Below, in pieces: positions 9,358-17,128 of a stretch of 52,629 nucleotides of DNA (position 1 is the first letter of the stretch; every line of letters begins with the position of its first letter). The translations under genes and the position numbers were made by a program. The stretch lies in NCBI RefSeq assembly GCF_000454545.1, contig NZ_CM002139.1:3780478-3833106 (forward strand), written 5' to 3'. The stretch comes from Xanthomonas cassavae CFBP 4642. GTDB lineage: Bacteria > Pseudomonadota > Gammaproteobacteria > Xanthomonadales > Xanthomonadaceae. Under the pieces are notes generated by a model. The model searched no databases. It worked only from the letters and a program-made list of their open reading frames with translations, and was not told where the DNA came from.

Positions 9358-9470
9358 TGCAGCCCCCTGACTACGGCCGGCACACCGCTTGCGCGGCCAC
9401 CGGTCACTTCCTGCTTCGACGTAATGCGACTACGCGCCATCTGCTGATCCCTTCCCGTTCCGCGTCGTGG

Positions 9471-11507
9471 TCACGCCGGCAGCTTGAAGTCGGCGACCGA
9501 ACGGCGCAGATCGGCAGCGAGCTGAGCCAGGTTGCCGATCGACTCGGCCGTCTGCTCCGCACCCTGCGATGTCTGGCTGGTGATCTGACGGATCACGCCC
9601 ATGGTCTGTGTGATATCCGTCGCTGCGGCCGACTGCTGGTGCGCGGCGATGGAGATGTTCTTGATCAGGTTGTTCAAGGCGTTGGACACGCGCTCGATTT
9701 CGGTCAGCGCGGTACCGGCGTCTTCGGCCAGGCGCGCACCGGATACCACTTCGGAGGTAGTCTGCTCCATCGAGCTGACCGCTTCGTTGGTATCGGCCTG
9801 AATGGTCTGCACCAGGCCTTCGATGCGTCGGGTCGCACTGGAGGTGCGTTCTGCCAGGCGCTGCACTTCGTCGGCCACGACCGCGAAACCACGACCTGCC
9901 TCGCCCGCCGAGGCAGCCTGCACCGCGGCGTTGAGCGCCAGGATGTTGGTCTGCTCGGAAATGTCGTTGATCAGTTCCACGATCGAGCCGATCTCCTGCG
10001 AGGATTCGCCCAGCCGCTTGATGCGCTTGGAGGTTTCCTGGATCTGGTCGCGAATCTGGTCCATGCCCTGAATCGTTTCGCGCACCACGCCGGCACCCTC
10101 GGCGGCGATGACCACCGAGCGCTGCGCCACTTCGGCCGACTCGGTGGAGTTGCGCGACACCTGTTCGATGCTGGCAGCGATTTCGCTGATGCGCTCGGAC
10201 GCGGTGGTGATCTGGTTGGCCTGCTGGCCGGCGGCTTCGGCCAGCTGCATCGCCGTGGCCTGGGTTTCCTGGGTCGACACGGCCACCTTGGCCGAGGTGT
10301 CGTTGATGGTGGTCACCAGGTGGCGCAGTTCGTCCACGGCGTAGTTGATCGCGTCTGCAATCGCGCCGGTCATGTCCTCGGTCACCGAAGCCTTGACGGT
10401 CAGGTCGCCCTCACCGAGCGAGCTGATTTCGTCCAGCAACCGCATGATCGCCTGCTGGTTGCGGCTGTTGAATTCCACCTGTGCCTGGTAGCGCACGTCC
10501 TGCTCGCGAGACCGGACCCGCACCGAGCTCCAGACGAAGCCGATGATGGCCAGCAAGGCGACCAGGCCGGACACCACGCCCAGCCAGAAGTTGGGAAACA
10601 GGCGGGTGTCGCGTACCGAACCGAATGCGGAGAACGCGTCGAACAGCTTCTTGCTGTCGTCGAGCATCTTGCCCGAGCCGGCGGTCAGCGCCGCGGCCGA
10701 GGACTGCGCCGCGAACAGGTTGCGCGAGCTGGCGAGGATGGCGTCAACGTCCTTCTTCATCGTCGCCCACTGCGTCTGCGACTGTTCCAGCGCCGCCAGG
10801 GCAGCCGGATTGCGCACCGCGGCGATGCCGAGTTCTTCGTTGCCTGCGCGCAGGCCTTCCAGCATCTGGGTGAACACCACCGAGTCGCGTGCCAGCGCGT
10901 CGCCCGAGGCCGCCGCATTGGCGCCGCCGGCGCGCATTTCGGTCACCCGGCGCGCCATGGTGCCGGCCACCACGACCTGCTGCAGGGTGTTGTAGATCTG
11001 CGCCGCGGGCGCGCCGCTGACCGTCATCGCGCGCACCACTTCGTTCAACTGCGCCTGCAGCTGCGGCACGCTGCCGGAGAAGCGTTCGGCGTTGCCGGAA
11101 AGGCCGAGCACTGCCGGTTCGCTGGCGATGACCTGGTCGGCGTTCTTGCTCAGCGGCACCCAGGTGGCCTTGAGCTGGGCCATCGCGCTGGCCACCGAGC
11201 CTTCCTGGCCGTAACGGCCATCGAGTTCGCTCACCGTGCTGTCGATGCGGGCCTTGGTCTCCTTGAACGCGGCAAAGGCCTTGGCGTCACCGGACACCGC
11301 TTCGCGGCCCTGGTTGGCCAGCTGCTGCGACAGCACCTGCAGGTCAGCCGCGCCGGTGCCGGCACCGGCCAGGCGACTGCCCTGCCAGGTCGCGACGCCG
11401 GTATTGGCGCCGAACACGATCATCGACAACACCAGCAAACCAAGCCAGAAGCTGGTGCTGACGCTGCCGAGCTTGTTGGTCTTGCGGGCGTCCGGGGCGG
11501 TACTCAT
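9471..11507 (-). CDS. pilJ: Methyl-accepting chemotaxis receptor PilJ
   Basis: A 678-residue transmembrane receptor that senses surface or pilus signals and drives ChpA. One membrane span lies at residues 18-38 and a second around 305-328 (FWLGVVSGLVALLAIIGFVW). Between them is the periplasmic part with PilJ-type helices; a HAMP and a long coiled-coil signalling domain follow. The hairpin tip, ISEQTNILALNAAV...GRGFAVVADEVQRLAERT, is clear. It ends LPA without a CheR-tethering pentapeptide. It sits between pilI (39 bp upstream) and chpA (113 bp downstream), as in other Pil-Chp clusters. Confidence 0.95.
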   Translation of the reverse strand: MSTAPDARKTNKLGSVSTSFWLGLLVLSMIVFGANTGVATWQGSRLAGAGTGAADLQVLSQQLANQGREAVSGDAKAFAAFKETKARIDSTVSELDGRYGQEGSVASAMAQLKATWVPLSKNADQVIASEPAVLGLSGNAERFSGSVPQLQAQLNEVVRAMTVSGAPAAQIYNTLQQVVVAGTMARRVTEMRAGGANAAASGDALARDSVVFTQMLEGLRAGNEELGIAAVRNPAALAALEQSQTQWATMKKDVDAILASSRNLFAAQSSAAALTAGSGKMLDDSKKLFDAFSAFGSVRDTRLFPNFWLGVVSGLVALLAIIGFVWSSVRVRSREQDVRYQAQVEFNSRNQQAIMRLLDEISSLGEGDLTVKASVTEDMTGAIADAINYAVDELRHLVTTINDTSAKVAVSTQETQATAMQLAEAAGQQANQITTASERISEIAASIEQVSRNSTESAEVAQRSVVIAAEGAGVVRETIQGMDQIRDQIQETSKRIKRLGESSQEIGSIVELINDISEQTNILALNAAVQAASAGEAGRGFAVVADEVQRLAERTSSATRRIEGLVQTIQADTNEAVSSMEQTTSEVVSGARLAEDAGTALTEIERVSNALNNLIKNISIAAHQQSAAATDITQTMGVIRQITSQTSQGAEQTAESIGNLAQLAADLRRSVADFKLPA

Positions 11508-11546
11508 GGTTCGACCTCGATCTGTATGACGTGGCGGGGTCGCGGC

Positions 11547-12080
11547 TTAGGCCGCGGCCTGCCGGAATTCAGGAGTGCGCGACAGCAACGCCAGGGAGAA
11601 CACGCCCCAGTCCTGCGTCTCGTTGCGGAAGGCACGGTCGATGAAGTGTGCGTAGCGGCCCTGGGCCAGCTCGCCAGGCTCGACCGCCTGCACCTGTTCG
11701 AAGCTGCGCTGGCCGTAGAGCTCGTCGATGGTCAGCGCAACGTCGCCGCCGCTCTGGCGCATGATCAGCACCCGCTGGCCTTCCTGCAGCACCGTGCGCC
11801 GGCCCTCCAGGAACTGCTTCAGATCGATCACCGGGAACAGGTTGCCGCGCAGGTTGCCCACGCCCAGCAACCAGGGTTGGGCGCCCGGCACCGGCGTCAC
11901 CGGCGGCATCGGCACGATTTCCGCCACTTCGCGGAAGTCCGAGACCAGTCGCCGGGTACCGACGCGATAGCCGACGCCACGCCAGATGTCTGCGGAGAAC
12001 TGGCGTTCCGGCAGCGGCGTGGCGTGCGCAAGACTACGACGCTCGTAGTCTTCGAGAATGTCGAATGGAGAGCGCATCAA
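11547..12080 (-). CDS. pilI: CheW-like adaptor PilI
   Basis: A 177-residue CheW-domain protein that couples PilJ to ChpA. The N-terminal 40 residues (starting MRSPFDILEDYERRSL) are a PilI-type extension, followed by the CheW core: GVGYRVGTRRLVSDFREVAEIV, then PWLLGVGNLRGNLFPVIDLKQFL, the conserved part that binds kinase and receptor. The ATG overlaps the pilH stop by 4 bases (ATGA), so translation is coupled. PilJ follows 39 bp downstream. Confidence 0.93.
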   Translation of the reverse strand: MMRSPFDILEDYERRSLAHATPLPERQFSADIWRGVGYRVGTRRLVSDFREVAEIVPMPPVTPVPGAQPWLLGVGNLRGNLFPVIDLKQFLEGRRTVLQEGQRVLIMRQSGGDVALTIDELYGQRSFEQVQAVEPGELAQGRYAHFIDRAFRNETQDWGVFSLALLSRTPEFRQAAA

Positions 12081-12439
12081 CGCACCAGTTGTTTGATGCG
12101 TGCAATCAGATCGTCTTCGCGCGGCGGCTTGACGATGTAATCGCTGGCACCTTGTCGCAAACCCCAGGCCTTGTCGGTTTCCATGCCCTTGGTGCTGACC
12201 AGCAGCACCGGGATGTCCTTGGTGGCCTGGTCGCGTGCGAGTGCACGCGTTGCCTGGAAGCCGCTCATGCCGGGCAGCACCACATCCATCAGCACCAGAT
12301 CGGGCGCCTGGCTGCGAACCAGCTCAAGTCCCTCTTCGGCGTTGTCGGTGGCGACGACCGTATGGCCAGCTTTTTCCAGCCATTGACTGAAGACTGCCCG
12401 ATCGGTGGGCGAGTCCTCGATCAATATAATTCGAGCCAT
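12077..12439 (-). CDS. pilH: Single-domain response regulator PilH
   Basis: A 120-residue stand-alone CheY-like receiver. The acidic pair is E8/D9, the phospho-acceptor is D52 (LVLMDVVLPG), and the conserved Lys is K104 (YIVKPP). In Pseudomonas PilH opposes PilG in control of pilus extension and retraction by PilB and PilT and of cAMP levels; the same role is inferred. It has no output domain, so it works by protein contact. It lies 17 bp after pilG and overlaps pilI by 4 bases. Confidence 0.93.
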   Translation of the reverse strand: MARIILIEDSPTDRAVFSQWLEKAGHTVVATDNAEEGLELVRSQAPDLVLMDVVLPGMSGFQATRALARDQATKDIPVLLVSTKGMETDKAWGLRQGASDYIVKPPREDDLIARIKQLVR

Positions 12440-12456
12440 GTTGCCTTTCCCCCTGG

Positions 12457-12858
12457 TCAGGCGTGGACGTACGTGCGGATCGCGCTCAGTAGTTCTTCAC
12501 GTGTGAATGGCTTGGTCAGATATTGCTCGGAGCCGACGATGCGGCCGCGTGCCTTGTCGAACAGGCCATCCTTGGACGACAACATGATCACCGGCGTCGA
12601 CTTGAAGAGCTGGTTGCCCTTGATCAACGCGCAGGTCTGGTACCCATCCAGACGCGGCATCATGATGTCCACAAAGATGATCTGAGGTTGCTGGTCCGCA
12701 ATTTTGGCCAGTGCCTCGAAACCATCCGTCGCTGTCACTACTTCACACCCTTCGCGCTTCAGCAGCGTTTCGGCGGTGCGGCGAATGGTTTTCGAATCAT
12801 CGATCACCATCACCTTCAGTCCTGCGAGTTCCCCACCCGCAGCAATGTTTTCACTCAT
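12457..12858 (-). CDS. pilG: Single-domain response regulator PilG
   Basis: A 133-residue CheY-like receiver and the first gene of the operon. Acidic pocket D20/D21, phospho-acceptor D64 (IIFVDIMMPRLDGYQT), and K116 (YLTKPF) are intact. It is thought to receive phosphate from ChpA and promote pilus extension. The frame extends upstream of this start, but the ATG at 12858 gives the family's usual length and is preceded by GGGGA with good spacing, while the longer reading would start in a stretch of Cys-rich sequence with no family match. A plausible promoter lies 58-88 bp upstream. Confidence 0.93.
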   Translation of the reverse strand: MSENIAAGGELAGLKVMVIDDSKTIRRTAETLLKREGCEVVTATDGFEALAKIADQQPQIIFVDIMMPRLDGYQTCALIKGNQLFKSTPVIMLSSKDGLFDKARGRIVGSEQYLTKPFTREELLSAIRTYVHA

Positions 12859-12915
12859 GCAAATATCCCCGGGCGCGCAACGCTTCATCCCTTCCGACGT
12901 CGCTACGAAACTGCA

Positions 12916-12946
12916 TGTATATCCCAAGACCCGCATCGACTGTCAA
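12916..12946 (-). promoter_or_regulatory. Candidate sigma-70 promoter of the pil-chp operon
   Basis: On the - strand a perfect TTGACA (12941-12946) is followed by TATACA (12916-12921) with 19 bp between. The -35 is exact and the -10 matches 4 of 6, but the spacer is longer than the usual 17. It lies upstream of pilG, the first gene of the operon. Confidence 0.4.
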
Positions 12947-13095
12947 GGGCGCGTTGCCGGGGCCCCGCCAGGCGGACGTTCCGACCGCGTCCGGGTGCGT
13001 TTCGGCCGGCAAGTCGCGCATGCGCAACCGGCCGGGCGCGCCATCGCCCGCCGCTTGAAGTTACCATCGGCAGCCTGTTCGAAAGGTTTAGCCCC

Positions 13096-14046
13096 ATGTC
13101 GCTCGACGTCGTTGTGGTGATGGATCCCATCGCCTCCATCAAGATCGCCAAAGACACCACCTTCGCCATGCTGCTGGAAGCCCAGCGCCGTGACCACCGC
13201 CTGCATTACGTGCGCCCGGGCGGGCTGAGCCTGCGCGAAGGCCGCGCGATGGCGCAGGTCGCGCCGCTGAGCGTGCGCGAGGACAAGACCAGCTGGTTCA
13301 CGCTGGGCGAGTTCGCCGAACTGGCGTTCGGACCCGGCCAGGTGGTGCTGATGCGCAAGGACCCGCCGGTGGACGCGGAGTTCATCTACGACACCCAGGT
13401 GCTGAGCGTGGCGCAGCGCGCCGGCGCGCAGATCGTCAACGACCCGCAGGGCCTGCGCGACTACAACGAGAAGCTGGCCGCGCTGCTGTTTCCGCAGTGC
13501 TGCCCGCCCACCCTGGTCAGCCGCGACGCTGCCTCGCTCAAGGCGTTCGTGCTGGAGCATGGCCAGGCGGTGCTCAAGCCGCTGGACGGCATGGGCGGGC
13601 GCTCGATCTTCCGCAGCGGCACCGGCGACCCCAATCTGAACGTGATCCTGGAAACGCTGACCGACGGCAACCGCACGCTGACCCTGGCGCAGCGCTTCAT
13701 CCCCGACATCACCGCCGGCGACAAGCGCATCCTGCTGGTGGACGGCGAGCCGGTGGACTATTGCCTGGCGCGCATCCCGCAGGGCGACGAATTCCGCGGC
13801 AACCTGGCCGCCGGCGGCCGCGGCGAAGGCCGCCCGCTGTCCGAGCGCGACCGCTGGATCGCCGCGCAGGTGGGCCCGGAAATGCGCCGGCGCGGCATGC
13901 GCTTCGTCGGCCTGGACGTGATCGGCGACTACCTGACCGAGGTCAACGTCACCAGCCCGACCTGCGTGCGCGAGCTGGATGCGCAGTTCGGCCTGAACAT
14001 CGCCGGGCTGCTGTTCGATGCGATCGAGGGCGGCGCCGCGCAATGA
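13096..14046 (+). CDS. gshB: Glutathione synthetase
   Basis: A 316-residue GshB, which joins gamma-glutamylcysteine and glycine using ATP in the cytoplasm. The prokaryotic GSH-S N-terminal domain covers about residues 1-120 (VVVVMDPIASIKIAKDTTFAMLLEAQ), and the ATP-grasp domain shows KPLDGMGGRSIFR, then RFIPDITAGDKRILLVDGEPV and FVGLDVIGDYLTEVNVTSPT, where the Glu and Asn bind Mg-ATP. The length fits the family (about 315). The ATG is preceded by AAAGG 9 bases upstream; longer in-frame readings run into the divergent pilG leader. The stop overlaps the next gene's ATG by 4 bases. Confidence 0.95.
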   Translation: MSLDVVVVMDPIASIKIAKDTTFAMLLEAQRRDHRLHYVRPGGLSLREGRAMAQVAPLSVREDKTSWFTLGEFAELAFGPGQVVLMRKDPPVDAEFIYDTQVLSVAQRAGAQIVNDPQGLRDYNEKLAALLFPQCCPPTLVSRDAASLKAFVLEHGQAVLKPLDGMGGRSIFRSGTGDPNLNVILETLTDGNRTLTLAQRFIPDITAGDKRILLVDGEPVDYCLARIPQGDEFRGNLAAGGRGEGRPLSERDRWIAAQVGPEMRRRGMRFVGLDVIGDYLTEVNVTSPTCVRELDAQFGLNIAGLLFDAIEGGAAQ

Positions 14047-14918
14047 GCACGGCCGCGGCCCTGCCGGCACCGATGGACGAACGCCGGCGGCTGACCACCA
14101 CGCTGGTGATCTCGCTGTTGCTGCACGGTGCGCTGATCCTGGGCGTGGGCTTTGCGGTCAGCGAGGATGCGCCGCTGGTCCCGACCCTGGACGTGATCTT
14201 CAGCCAGACCAGCACCCCGCTGACGCCCAAGCAGGCCGACTTCCTGGCCCAGGCCAACCAGCAGGGCGGCGGCAACCACGACACCGCCCAGCGCCCGCGC
14301 GACAGCCAGCCCGGCGTGGTGCCACAGGACCGCACCGGCCTGGCGCCGCAGGCGCAGCGCGCCACCAGCGTGCAGGCCCCGGCCCCCACCCAGACCCGGG
14401 TGGTGAGCAGCCGTCGCGGCGAGCAGCGCATGCCGATGCCGCAACCGAACCCGCAGACCGACCCGCTCACCCCGGCCGATGCGCAACGCATCCAGCGCGA
14501 TGCGGAGATGGCCCGGCTGGCGGCCGAGGTCCACCTGCGCTCGGAACAGTACGCCAAGCGCCCGAACCGCAAGTTCGTCTCCGCCAGCACCCGCGAATAC
14601 GCCTACGCCAACTACCTGCGCGCCTGGGTGGACCGCGCCGAGCGCGTGGGCAACCTGAATTATCCGGACGACGCACGCCGCCGCCGGCTGGGCGGCAAGG
14701 TGGTCATCAGCGTGGGCGTGCGCCGCGACGGCAGCGTGGAAAGCAGCCGCGTGCTGGTCTCCAGCGGGGTCCCGACGCTGGACGCTGCCGCGTTGCGGGT
14801 GGTGCAGCTGGCACAGCCGTTCCCGCCCCTGCCCAGGACCAAGGACGACGTGGACATCCTTGAGGTCACGCGCACCTGGCTGTTCCTGCCCGATGGCCAG
14901 TTGCACGACGACCGCTGA
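14043..14918 (+). CDS. TonB-like energy transducer
   Basis: A 291-residue protein with a TonB layout: a short cytoplasmic tail, one membrane helix (about 18-40, TLVISLLLHGALILGVGFAV, with the His of TonB spans at residue 27), a long Pro/Gln/Ala-rich periplasmic part (about 60-165), and a C-terminal TonB domain (YPDDARRRRLGGKVVISVGVRRDGSVE...LDAAALRVVQLAQPFPPLP). It should carry proton-motive energy to outer-membrane receptors or act in a related trans-envelope role. No exbB or exbD is adjacent. The start codon overlaps the gshB stop (ATGA), so the two are translated together; this link to glutathione synthesis is conserved position rather than proven function. Confidence 0.85.
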   Translation: MSTAAALPAPMDERRRLTTTLVISLLLHGALILGVGFAVSEDAPLVPTLDVIFSQTSTPLTPKQADFLAQANQQGGGNHDTAQRPRDSQPGVVPQDRTGLAPQAQRATSVQAPAPTQTRVVSSRRGEQRMPMPQPNPQTDPLTPADAQRIQRDAEMARLAAEVHLRSEQYAKRPNRKFVSASTREYAYANYLRAWVDRAERVGNLNYPDDARRRRLGGKVVISVGVRRDGSVESSRVLVSSGVPTLDAAALRVVQLAQPFPPLPRTKDDVDILEVTRTWLFLPDGQLHDDR

Positions 14919-15259
14919 GCCCCCGCGGGCGTTCACCGCCCGATGCAAGGCACCACAGCCGAGCGGCACCGGCCTGAAAGAAGACAGAAGCGCAGGATCA
15001 ACGGCGCTGCGGCGCACGCTCCTCGCACCGTGATGCCGCCGGCCCGAGCGTGGACGCCAGGCGGGCAATCCTGCGTGGCTTGGCTACCGCCTTGTATGCC
15101 CGCGTGACAGCAACTTGCCATAGCTGCACACACATGCAGCAGGCCGGCAATGACGTCTTGCGATCGGCTGGCACACCCACGTAGACCGCGCGACGGCATG
15201 GCCGCGCGTCACCTGCCGCGTGCAGCAGATGGCGCGACACATCCGCGGTGGCCGGTGTC
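14919..15259. other. Intergenic region between convergent genes
   Basis: This stretch separates the convergent tonB-like gene and the ADP-ribosylglycohydrolase gene. Short open frames on both strands are high-GC noise. No repeat, RNA gene or clear terminator was recognised. Confidence 0.4.
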
Positions 15260-16177
15260 TCAGGCCACCTGCGCCGCGGCATGCAACCGGTCGGCCACCG
15301 CCATGATCTCGGCGGCGTCCTGCACGCGTTCGCGCCAGGCGACGGGAATGCCCTCGACGCCGTAGAACGCGCCAGCGAGCTGGCCGCAGATCGCCGCGGT
15401 GGTGTCGGCGTCGTCGCCCAGGTTGGCCGCGCGCAACACCGCATCGGCGAATGTTTCGGTGGTGGCGAAGCACCACAGTGCAGCCGACAGCGCGTCGACC
15501 ACGTAGCCGGTGCCGCGAATCTGCGCTGCCGGCACCGCTGCATGGTCGCGCGCGGCCAGGGCGCGCACTGCCGGGGAGACCATTCCTTCGCAAAACGTGC
15601 GCAGCACCTGCGCGCGCGTTGCACCGAGCAGAGCCGCCCGCACCTGGGCCGCGAACAACCGGCAGGCGTCCAGCGCTTCGGCGGCGGCATGGGTGGTGCG
15701 CGAGCTGTCGGCGGCGCGGTCGCCCAGCTCGTCGGGGCGATGCGCGTAATACATCGCCACCGGCGCCAACCGCATCAGCGAGCCGTTGCTGGCCGCGCGC
15801 GGATCGGCGCTGCCGCTGAAGGCGGGGCCGCCATCGAGATAGCGCTCCAGCGCCTGGCGCACGGTGTTGCCGATATCGAAACAGCCGCCGGTGCTGCTGA
15901 GGTAGCCGTGCTGATACCAGTTGCAATAGCGATTCATCTGGTCGAACGGGTCGAAGCCTTGCCGGTGCAGCAGGCTGTGCGCCAGGCACAGCGCCATCGA
16001 GGTGCCGTCGGTCCACTGCCCTGCACGCAGGGCGAACGGACCACCGCCGTGCATGTCGTCGATCGGCGTGAAGCTGCCGGGCACCTGGAATTCCAGCGTG
16101 GTGCCCAGCGCATCGCCGACCGCCAGGCCGAGCAGGCAGCCGCGAAACCGCGCGCGTTCCGGATCGCCGTGTGTCAT
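15260..16177 (-). CDS. ADP-ribosylglycohydrolase (DraG/ARH) family protein
   Basis: A 305-residue member of the DraG/ARH fold, which removes ADP-ribose from proteins or small molecules using two metal ions. The N-terminal GCLLGLAVGDALG (13-25) and the C-terminal metal motif LGDDADTTAAICG (253-265, D255, D256, D258) are present. The first metal motif, normally TDDT, reads TDGT (56-59), so one Mg-binding Asp is Gly; activity may be altered. The ATG overlaps the tsaB stop by 4 bases, so it is translated after tsaB. Start 16177 gives the family's usual beginning. Confidence 0.88.
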   Translation of the reverse strand: MTHGDPERARFRGCLLGLAVGDALGTTLEFQVPGSFTPIDDMHGGGPFALRAGQWTDGTSMALCLAHSLLHRQGFDPFDQMNRYCNWYQHGYLSSTGGCFDIGNTVRQALERYLDGGPAFSGSADPRAASNGSLMRLAPVAMYYAHRPDELGDRAADSSRTTHAAAEALDACRLFAAQVRAALLGATRAQVLRTFCEGMVSPAVRALAARDHAAVPAAQIRGTGYVVDALSAALWCFATTETFADAVLRAANLGDDADTTAAICGQLAGAFYGVEGIPVAWRERVQDAAEIMAVADRLHAAAQVA

Positions 16178-16893
16178 GGCGCGGCGGCGGCCGCCTTCGC
16201 TGCGCGTGCGGCCTGTTGCTCGACCAGCGTCAGCGCGACGTTGTCGCGCAAGTACGCCGGTTCCACGCGCTCCGGCGCCAGCCCTTCGCCCCGCTGCAGC
16301 GCGGGCACGGCGAGGGTGAGCAGGTCGGCGGCATGCGGCAAGGCGCCGGCATCGACGCTGCTCAGCTGCGCGGCAAGGCGCTGCTGCAGCAGTCCGTCGG
16401 CGGCCGCAAATCCGGTTCCCACCCCGGCCACGCGCTGCGCCGTCTCGGGCACGACCACCGCATTGGGCGTGCACACGCGCTCCGGGGCAAGTTCCAGCAG
16501 CCCTTGCTCGTTGCGCGCGAACACACCGGCATAGACCTCGCCCATGCGCGCATCGATGCAGGCCAGCACCTGCCTCGCCTCGGCCGGCGCACGCAAGGCC
16601 AGTACCTGCAGCGTGGAGATCGCCAGCACCGGCAGATCCAGGGCCAGCGCGATGCCCTGCGCAATACCGATCGCCAGCCGCACGCCGGTGAAGGCCCCAG
16701 GCCCGCAGCCGACCGCGATCGCATCGAGCTGACGCCGGGTGATGCCGGCGTCGGCCAACAGCGCGTCGGCCCAGGGCAAGGCCAGTTCGGCGTGCCGACG
16801 CGGCGCCAGTTCGAAGCGCTCGATCACGCGCCCATCCACGTGCAGTGCAACGGAACAGGCTTCGGTGGAGGTTTCGAAGGCGAGGATATTCAT
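16174..16893 (-). CDS. tsaB: tRNA N6-threonylcarbamoyladenosine biosynthesis protein TsaB
   Basis: A 239-residue TsaB, the scaffold partner of TsaD and TsaE in making the t6A modification at position 37 of ANN-decoding tRNAs. It shows the ASKHA start MNILAFETSTEACSVAL and the GCGPGAFTGVRLAIGIAQGIA loop typical of TsaB (about 66-86). Length fits the family. The chosen ATG is the one aligned with the ASKHA start; the upstream in-frame ATG lies in the repetitive GGGACC spacer. The downstream ADP-ribosylglycohydrolase gene overlaps by 4 bases. Confidence 0.93.
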   Translation of the reverse strand: MNILAFETSTEACSVALHVDGRVIERFELAPRRHAELALPWADALLADAGITRRQLDAIAVGCGPGAFTGVRLAIGIAQGIALALDLPVLAISTLQVLALRAPAEARQVLACIDARMGEVYAGVFARNEQGLLELAPERVCTPNAVVVPETAQRVAGVGTGFAAADGLLQQRLAAQLSSVDAGALPHAADLLTLAVPALQRGEGLAPERVEPAYLRDNVALTLVEQQAARAAKAAAAAP

Positions 16894-17128
16894 GGGAGAG
16901 AGCCGGGACCGGGGACCCGGGACTGGGGACCCGGGAAGGCGCAAAGTTTAACGGATCGATTCGAGAGGCCGAGACGGCAAATAGACGGGACCGGAGACCC
17001 GGAAAGACGCAGTTCAACTGAGCAATTCGAGGGGCCGAGGCAGTATCCGGGATGTGCCATCTGCGCCGTTGCCGTTGCTGTTGCACAGGAGCGCGATACG
17101 CGACCGCCATGAGAACTTCGCTCTGCGC
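16894..17128. repeat. Imperfect direct repeats between tsaB and the helicase gene
   Basis: Repeats of GGGACCCGGGA type (about 16911-16937) lead into two imperfect copies of a roughly 50-bp unit (about 16926-16979 and 16992-17043) sharing CGCA, CAATTCGAG-like and GGCCGAG segments. This is typical of degenerate intergenic repeats in Xanthomonas. No gene is apparent. Confidence 0.5.

Noticed and set aside
9357..12140. A 927-codon open frame on the + strand opposite pilJ and pilI
   Set aside because: Same reason: shadow of GC-rich coding sequence, no motifs or ribosome site.
13497..14046. An upstream extension of the TonB-like gene inside gshB
   Set aside because: The extension is Arg/Gly/Pro-rich and out of frame with gshB; ATG 14043 starts a proper membrane-anchored protein.
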